Origin: an uncultured Lachnospiraceae bacterium
GTDB taxonomy: Bacteria > Bacillota > Clostridia > Lachnospirales > Lachnospiraceae
Reading direction: 5' to 3'
DNA: 64,000 bases
NCBI GenBank assembly: GCA_910587635.1
Contig: CAJUNB010000005.1
Span: forward strand, 62,001 to 126,000
Every line of letters begins with the position of its first letter. Within the stretch, counting starts at the first letter, position 1. A program made the position numbers and the translations under genes. Below, piece after piece: positions 60,568 through 64,000 of the stretch. Under the pieces are notes generated by a model. The model was not told the origin of the DNA. It worked only from the letters and a program-made list of their open reading frames with translations, and did not search any database.

Positions 60568-61624
60568 CGATTGCCTCCTCGTCTTCCGATACCGGTTTGT
60601 TCATGATCTGGATATTAAAAGGATCTACGTGTATGCCTATCTGCGTACCGACAGGGAACATCTTTGTAGACTGCACAAGCCATTCAAAACCGCCGGCCAT
60701 GACTTCCATCTCATAGTGAACCCCTTTAAAAATAATATGAGAGACAACGCCTTGTAAAATGCCTTTTTCCGGTGAAACGAGCTCCACGTCTTCCGGGCGG
60801 ATGACTACATCTACCGGCCTGTTTTCTCCAAAACCACTGTCCACACAGGCGAAGCGGGCGCCAAGTATTTCCACGAGCTCATCCCGAACCATCGTGGCAT
60901 CGATAATATTACTGTCTCCAATAAAATCGGCCACAAAGGCATTCTCCGGTTCATTATATATCTTTTCGGGCGTACCGATTTGCTGAATATAGCCCTGATT
61001 CATGACAACGATAGTATCTGACATCGTCAGAGCCTCTTCCTGGTCGTGGGTGACATAGATAAAAGTGATGCCCAGTTCATTTTTCAGACGAATCAGTTCA
61101 TATTGCATATCCTGGCGCAATTTCAGGTCCAGTGCTCCCAGAGGCTCATCCAGCAGGAGTACCTTGGGTTCGTTGACGATGGCCCGGGCGATGGCAATGC
61201 GCTGTTGCTGACCTCCACTGAGAGAATCCGGCATTCTTGTCTCGTAACCTTCCAGGTTGACAAGCTTTAGGGCATATTTGATTTTATCCTGAATATAGGA
61301 CTTGCTCTTTTTCTTGATACGCAGGCCGAAGGCAATATTTTCTCCGATATTCATATGGGGAAACAGAGCATATTTTTGAAATACTGTATTGAGCTGGCGT
61401 TTATTGGGGGGCGTGGCAGTGATATCCGTCCCGTCAAATATGACACGTCCCTTGTCCGGTGTCTCAAAACCGCCGATGATACGAAGCGTAGTAGTTTTCC
61501 CACATCCACTGGGGCCGAGAAGGGTCAGAAATTCATTTTCCCGTATGTACAGATTCATATCATCTAAAATAACAATATTGTCAAAAGATTTTGTAATGTT
61601 CTGTAAATCAATGAGTTTGTTCAC
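60554..61624 (-). CDS. potA: Polyamine ABC transporter ATP-binding protein
   Basis: 356 residues from GTG 61624, chosen because AGGAGG lies eight bases ahead; an ATG at 61753 would add 43 unrelated residues and overlap the regulator gene. Walker A 'GPSGCGKTTTLR', signature 'LSGGQQQRIAIARA', Walker B 'VLLLDEPLGALD', and a C-terminal TOBE domain ('DVVIRPEDVELV'). Energises PotBCD. Confidence 0.95.
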   Translation of the reverse strand: MNKLIDLQNITKSFDNIVILDDMNLYIRENEFLTLLGPSGCGKTTTLRIIGGFETPDKGRVIFDGTDITATPPNKRQLNTVFQKYALFPHMNIGENIAFGLRIKKKSKSYIQDKIKYALKLVNLEGYETRMPDSLSGGQQQRIAIARAIVNEPKVLLLDEPLGALDLKLRQDMQYELIRLKNELGITFIYVTHDQEEALTMSDTIVVMNQGYIQQIGTPEKIYNEPENAFVADFIGDSNIIDATMVRDELVEILGARFACVDSGFGENRPVDVVIRPEDVELVSPEKGILQGVVSHIIFKGVHYEMEVMAGGFEWLVQSTKMFPVGTQIGIHVDPFNIQIMNKPVSEDEEAIGVNE

Positions 61625-61695
61625 AGTGGATTCCTCCTGTGTATATTGTAAAAGAATCGCGCGGGGGTATCTTGATCGGACAATATTTGATCTGA

Positions 61696-62235
61696 TCAAA
61701 AACTGGGCGGACTGCTGACCCAAATGACGACAGCTCCCGTTTTTTTCCCACATTCAATATAGTGTGTGGTACTGGCAGTAAAATAGAAAGATTCTCCTTT
61801 TTTCACCGGATAAGACCGCTTTCCCAGATGCAGAATAATACTACCGGAGACTACATAGCCGAATTCCTCGCCCTCATGTGGATTGTCCGGATAAGTGGAG
61901 CCTTCCGGCTCCAGCGTCAGACGGATCGGCTCCATGATATTTTTCTGGGCGTTGGGAATGATCCATTCTGTCATATATTTTCGATCAGTTTCCAGTTTTT
62001 CAAAATAATCTTCTTTGTGGAATACGATCTGTTCTTCTGTCTCTTCGTTGAAAAAATCTTTTAAATCGGTACCGAGACATTGTAGAATATCTACGAGAGT
62101 GGCAATGGAAGGAGAAGTCAGATCCCGCTCCAACTGAGAGATAAATCCCTTTGAGAGCTCTGCGCGATCGGCCAGTTCTTCCTGTGTCAGACCCTTTTGA
62201 ATCCGCAACTCCCTGATTTTATTTCCGATGTTCAT
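61696..62235 (-). CDS. HTH-cupin regulator of polyamine uptake
   Basis: 179 residues. N-terminal XRE helix-turn-helix ('GLTQEELADRAELSKGFISQLERDLTSPS') and C-terminal cupin ('PHEGEEFGYVVSGSIILHLGKRSYPVKKGESFYF'), like PuuR and other polyamine or amino-acid regulators. First gene of the leftward pot operon, with an operator palindrome upstream. Likely represses transport when polyamines are ample. Confidence 0.9.
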   Translation of the reverse strand: MNIGNKIRELRIQKGLTQEELADRAELSKGFISQLERDLTSPSIATLVDILQCLGTDLKDFFNEETEEQIVFHKEDYFEKLETDRKYMTEWIIPNAQKNIMEPIRLTLEPEGSTYPDNPHEGEEFGYVVSGSIILHLGKRSYPVKKGESFYFTASTTHYIECGKKTGAVVIWVSSPPSF

Positions 62236-62265
62236 AAAATATACCTCGATTAGTACATCTGTTGA

Positions 62266-62337
62266 TAGTAAACATAAAGTTTACTAAAACTAAACAAAGA
62301 CTGATAATTATTATACTAGTTTTTTTGCCGTTGTCAA
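62266..62337 (-). promoter_or_regulatory. pot operon promoter and operator
   Basis: On the - strand: TTGACA (62337-62332), 16-base spacer, TATAAT (62315-62310). Downstream, within the leader, lies TAGTAAAC-5 bases-GTTTACTA (62266-62286), a perfect 8-bp inverted repeat, with a further TAGTTTTAG/AAACTAAAC half site beside it. The repeat is in the right place to bind the HTH-cupin regulator and block transcription. Confidence 0.8.
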
Positions 62338-62463
62338 CGAAATTTACAGGAATATCAAATTTATTTTCCAGGGCAATGAGCTAAGTGAATATGCCTGCAT
62401 ACACTTTGGGCCGGATAAAAACTTATTGAGATTCAAGTGTGGCTGTGGTAAAATGTACGCAAA

Positions 62464-62673
62464 GGGCAGAGCCAAATGAATAGAAAGCCATCTGCCAAAC
62501 TTGTTTGAGCAGATGGCTTTCTATTCATTTGGCGAGCGAAGCGACCTTGAAAATGCGAAGCATTTTCAAGGCTCTGCCCGTAAAAACGGGAAGAGGGAAG
62601 CTCTGCCCGTGAGAACAGGAAGAGGGCTCTGCCCGTGAGAACGGGAAGGGGAAGGCCCTGCCCGTAAAAACGG
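62464..62673. repeat. Nested inverted repeats with GCCCGT tandem repeats
   Basis: GGGCAGAGCC (62464-62473) pairs with GGCTCTGCCC (62570-62579). Inside lie a 25-bp perfect stem (62471-62495 with 62509-62533, 13-base loop) and a 12-bp stem (62545-62556 with 62560-62571, loop GAA), a three-way junction layout. The CTCTGCCCGT unit is then repeated at 62572, 62601, 62627 and (as CCCTGCCCGT) 62656, each with its own CCCGT/ACGGG mini-hairpin. It occupies most of the 480-base gap between the pot regulator and the propeller gene. No ORF is supported; 62338-62463 shows nothing else. Confidence 0.85.
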
Positions 62674-62718
62674 ATTCTCTTGTTGAATCACAGATGTGTA
62701 TGAAATCGGAGGCGCAAT

Positions 62719-63786
62719 ATGAAAGGAAAGAAAGACCGGTATGTTGCCTATGTGTCTACCTATACAATGGGGCATGACAGAGGCATTAAGATTTACGATG
62801 TGGATATGGAAAAAGGCAGATTTATAGAAAAAGATGAAGTCAGGATTACGAATTCTTCTTATGTAACGATTTCACACAATCAGAAATTTCTCTATTCGAT
62901 TACAGATACAGGGGTAGAAGCCTATAAAATCGATATGTCCACCGGGGAACTGGAGCTCATCGGACATGCCTATATCAATGGGATGAGAGGCTGCTATCTG
63001 TCTACAGATTATAATGATCAATATCTTTTTGTGGCAGGGTATCACGATGGAAAGCTGACAGTGCTGCGCCTGAAAGAGGATGGCAGTATGGGGGGCATTA
63101 CTGATGAAGTATATCACAAGGGGCTTGGCAGTATTGCGGAGAGGAATTTCAGGCCTCATATCAGTTGTGTAAAAATGACTCGGGATAACAAATATTTATT
63201 GGCGGCAGATCTCGGAATGGATCATGTCAATGTATACAAGTTCAACAGTGTTACCGGAAAAGTGAAGTTAATTGATGTGATTCGCTGTGAGATCGAATCT
63301 GCTCCAAGGCATGTGAAATTCACAAAGGACGGGAAGTTCCTTTATATTTTACATGAACTGAAAAACATAATTGATGTTTACACTTATCAGGATACAAAAG
63401 TGGGGCCTGAATTTGAAAGAATTCAGACGATTTCTACATTGAACAATTATCACGCAGGCGGATCTGCTGCATGTACGCTGAATTTTTCTTCAGATGATAA
63501 TTATTTGATCAGCTCCAATGCCGGAGACAACAGTGTAGTGGCTTATAGTGTAGACCATTCGACAGGTGAACTAAAGAAGCTGTTCTGTCTGCCTATCAGT
63601 GGAGATTATCCGAAGGATGCCAATTTCTTCCCGGATATGAAGCATATTGTATCGCTGAACCATGAGTCCAATACACTGACTTTTTTCAGTGTGGATCTGG
63701 AAAAAGGGCTTTTGATTATGAACGGTAAATCGATGCCGGTAGATAAGCCAAACTGTGTCATTTTTCAGAAGCTGGAAAGTAATTGA
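62719..63786 (+). CDS. Lactonase-family seven-bladed beta-propeller protein
   Basis: 355 residues. Repeated blades with 'GIKIYDVDMEKGRF', 'VEAYKIDMSTGELEL', 'NVYKFNSVTGKVKL', 'VVAYSVDHSTGELKK' are typical of the 6-phosphogluconolactonase (Pgl) family; 'PRHVKFTKDGKFLYILHE' is a signature strand. Enzyme activity on 6-phosphogluconolactone is possible but many family members have other roles. AATCGGAGGCGCAAT precedes ATG. Its end overlaps the cutC end by 29 bases (converging). Confidence 0.85.
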   Translation: MKGKKDRYVAYVSTYTMGHDRGIKIYDVDMEKGRFIEKDEVRITNSSYVTISHNQKFLYSITDTGVEAYKIDMSTGELELIGHAYINGMRGCYLSTDYNDQYLFVAGYHDGKLTVLRLKEDGSMGGITDEVYHKGLGSIAERNFRPHISCVKMTRDNKYLLAADLGMDHVNVYKFNSVTGKVKLIDVIRCEIESAPRHVKFTKDGKFLYILHELKNIIDVYTYQDTKVGPEFERIQTISTLNNYHAGGSAACTLNFSSDDNYLISSNAGDNSVVAYSVDHSTGELKKLFCLPISGDYPKDANFFPDMKHIVSLNHESNTLTFFSVDLEKGLLIMNGKSMPVDKPNCVIFQKLESN

Positions 63787-64000
63787 GAAGTTCTACTTTT
63801 GCTTTATGCACTTCCTCAGCGTCAGTTTGCCAGATACTGTATTCGTCCAGATTTGCCGTCCCCATGGAAACCATGGGATTTCGGTAGGTCATGTCGCTGT
63901 CTGTCACTTTTTTCCCGGACATGTGGAATGCTGTAATGTCGGTCTGCCGGAGAAAATGGGAGATACTTTGGGCGTCCATACCGGCGCCCGCCATAATCTG
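63758..64000 (-). CDS. cutC: CutC family protein, C-terminal part (runs off window)
   Basis: Eighty residues seen; the frame stays open to the window edge, so the N-terminal part is to the right. 'IMAGAGMDAQSISHFLRQTDITAFHMSGKK' matches the C-terminal barrel strands of CutC (copper homeostasis protein family, whose copper role is doubtful). The stop at 63758 overlaps the propeller gene's end. Confidence 0.82.
   Translation of the reverse strand, partial: QIMAGAGMDAQSISHFLRQTDITAFHMSGKKVTDSDMTYRNPMVSMGTANLDEYSIWQTDAEEVHKAKVELLNYFPASEK

Noticed and set aside
62571..62673. CRISPR array
   Set aside because: Units of 26-29 bases are contiguous near-copies without unique spacers; this is a tandem repeat.
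1..64000. tRNA or rRNA genes
   Set aside because: No cloverleaf with GTTCRA arm or rRNA-like sequence was recognised on either strand by eye; a dedicated scan would be needed to exclude a divergent tRNA.

Overview
The window looks like the chromosome of an anaerobic, spore-forming Firmicute, most likely a gut Lachnospiraceae. Evidence: AGGAGG ribosome binding sites, a SpoVAF/GerA-type spore protein, class III (anaerobic) ribonucleotide reductase with its activase, an [FeFe] hydrogenase, FeoAB, and overall gene style. The species cannot be named from this sequence alone.

Region 1 (1 to about 23,040) is the right part of a prophage, all on the + strand. It opens inside the tape-measure gene and runs through distal tail, Gp37-like and baseplate genes to a 673-residue tail protein whose 3' end is the variable repeat (VR) of a diversity-generating retroelement (DGR). 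The template repeat (TR), a structured spacer and the DGR reverse transcriptase follow. VR and TR are 103 bp each and differ at 14 sites, every one an adenine in TR. An XkdX-like gene, holin and two-domain lysin complete the late module. An 850-bp control region follows, then two transcription units of small phage genes (11,339-16,868 and 17,037-23,028). Each unit is preceded by an identical 59-bp promoter module carrying a palindromic operator. These units encode a radical SAM protein coupled to an ASCH-domain protein, a protein ending in a clamp-binding motif, a DNA adenine methylase, a YopX-like protein and many unknowns. No integrase lies in the window; the rest of the phage is to the left.

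Region 2 (23,141-43,978) is host housekeeping: purine nucleoside phosphorylase, cytidine deaminase, an MBL-fold protein, a membrane MutS-like ATPase and RNase H; then a UDG-like gene, nrdD-nrdG-dut behind two NrdR-box-like sites; a SpoVAF-like gene; feoAB; hydrogenase; gltX; a UvrD-type helicase; a DUF1292 protein; a GlgX-like protein that has lost its catalytic motifs; and a DUF5662 protein.

Region 3 (44,049-56,419) begins with a cysteine-rich low-complexity protein and continues as a sugar-catabolism island: ROK and RpiR regulators, an ADP-dependent sugar kinase homologue, an FGGY kinase, a ribose-type ABC importer, an RpiB-like isomerase, a sugar-isomerase-like protein and a class II aldolase. 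The likely logic is import, isomerisation, two phosphorylations and aldol cleavage; the sugar is unknown.

Region 4 (56,480-64,000) holds a small membrane protein, trpS, the potABCD polyamine importer with its HTH-cupin regulator and a clear operator, a folded repeat cluster, a lactonase-type beta-propeller gene and the end of cutC.
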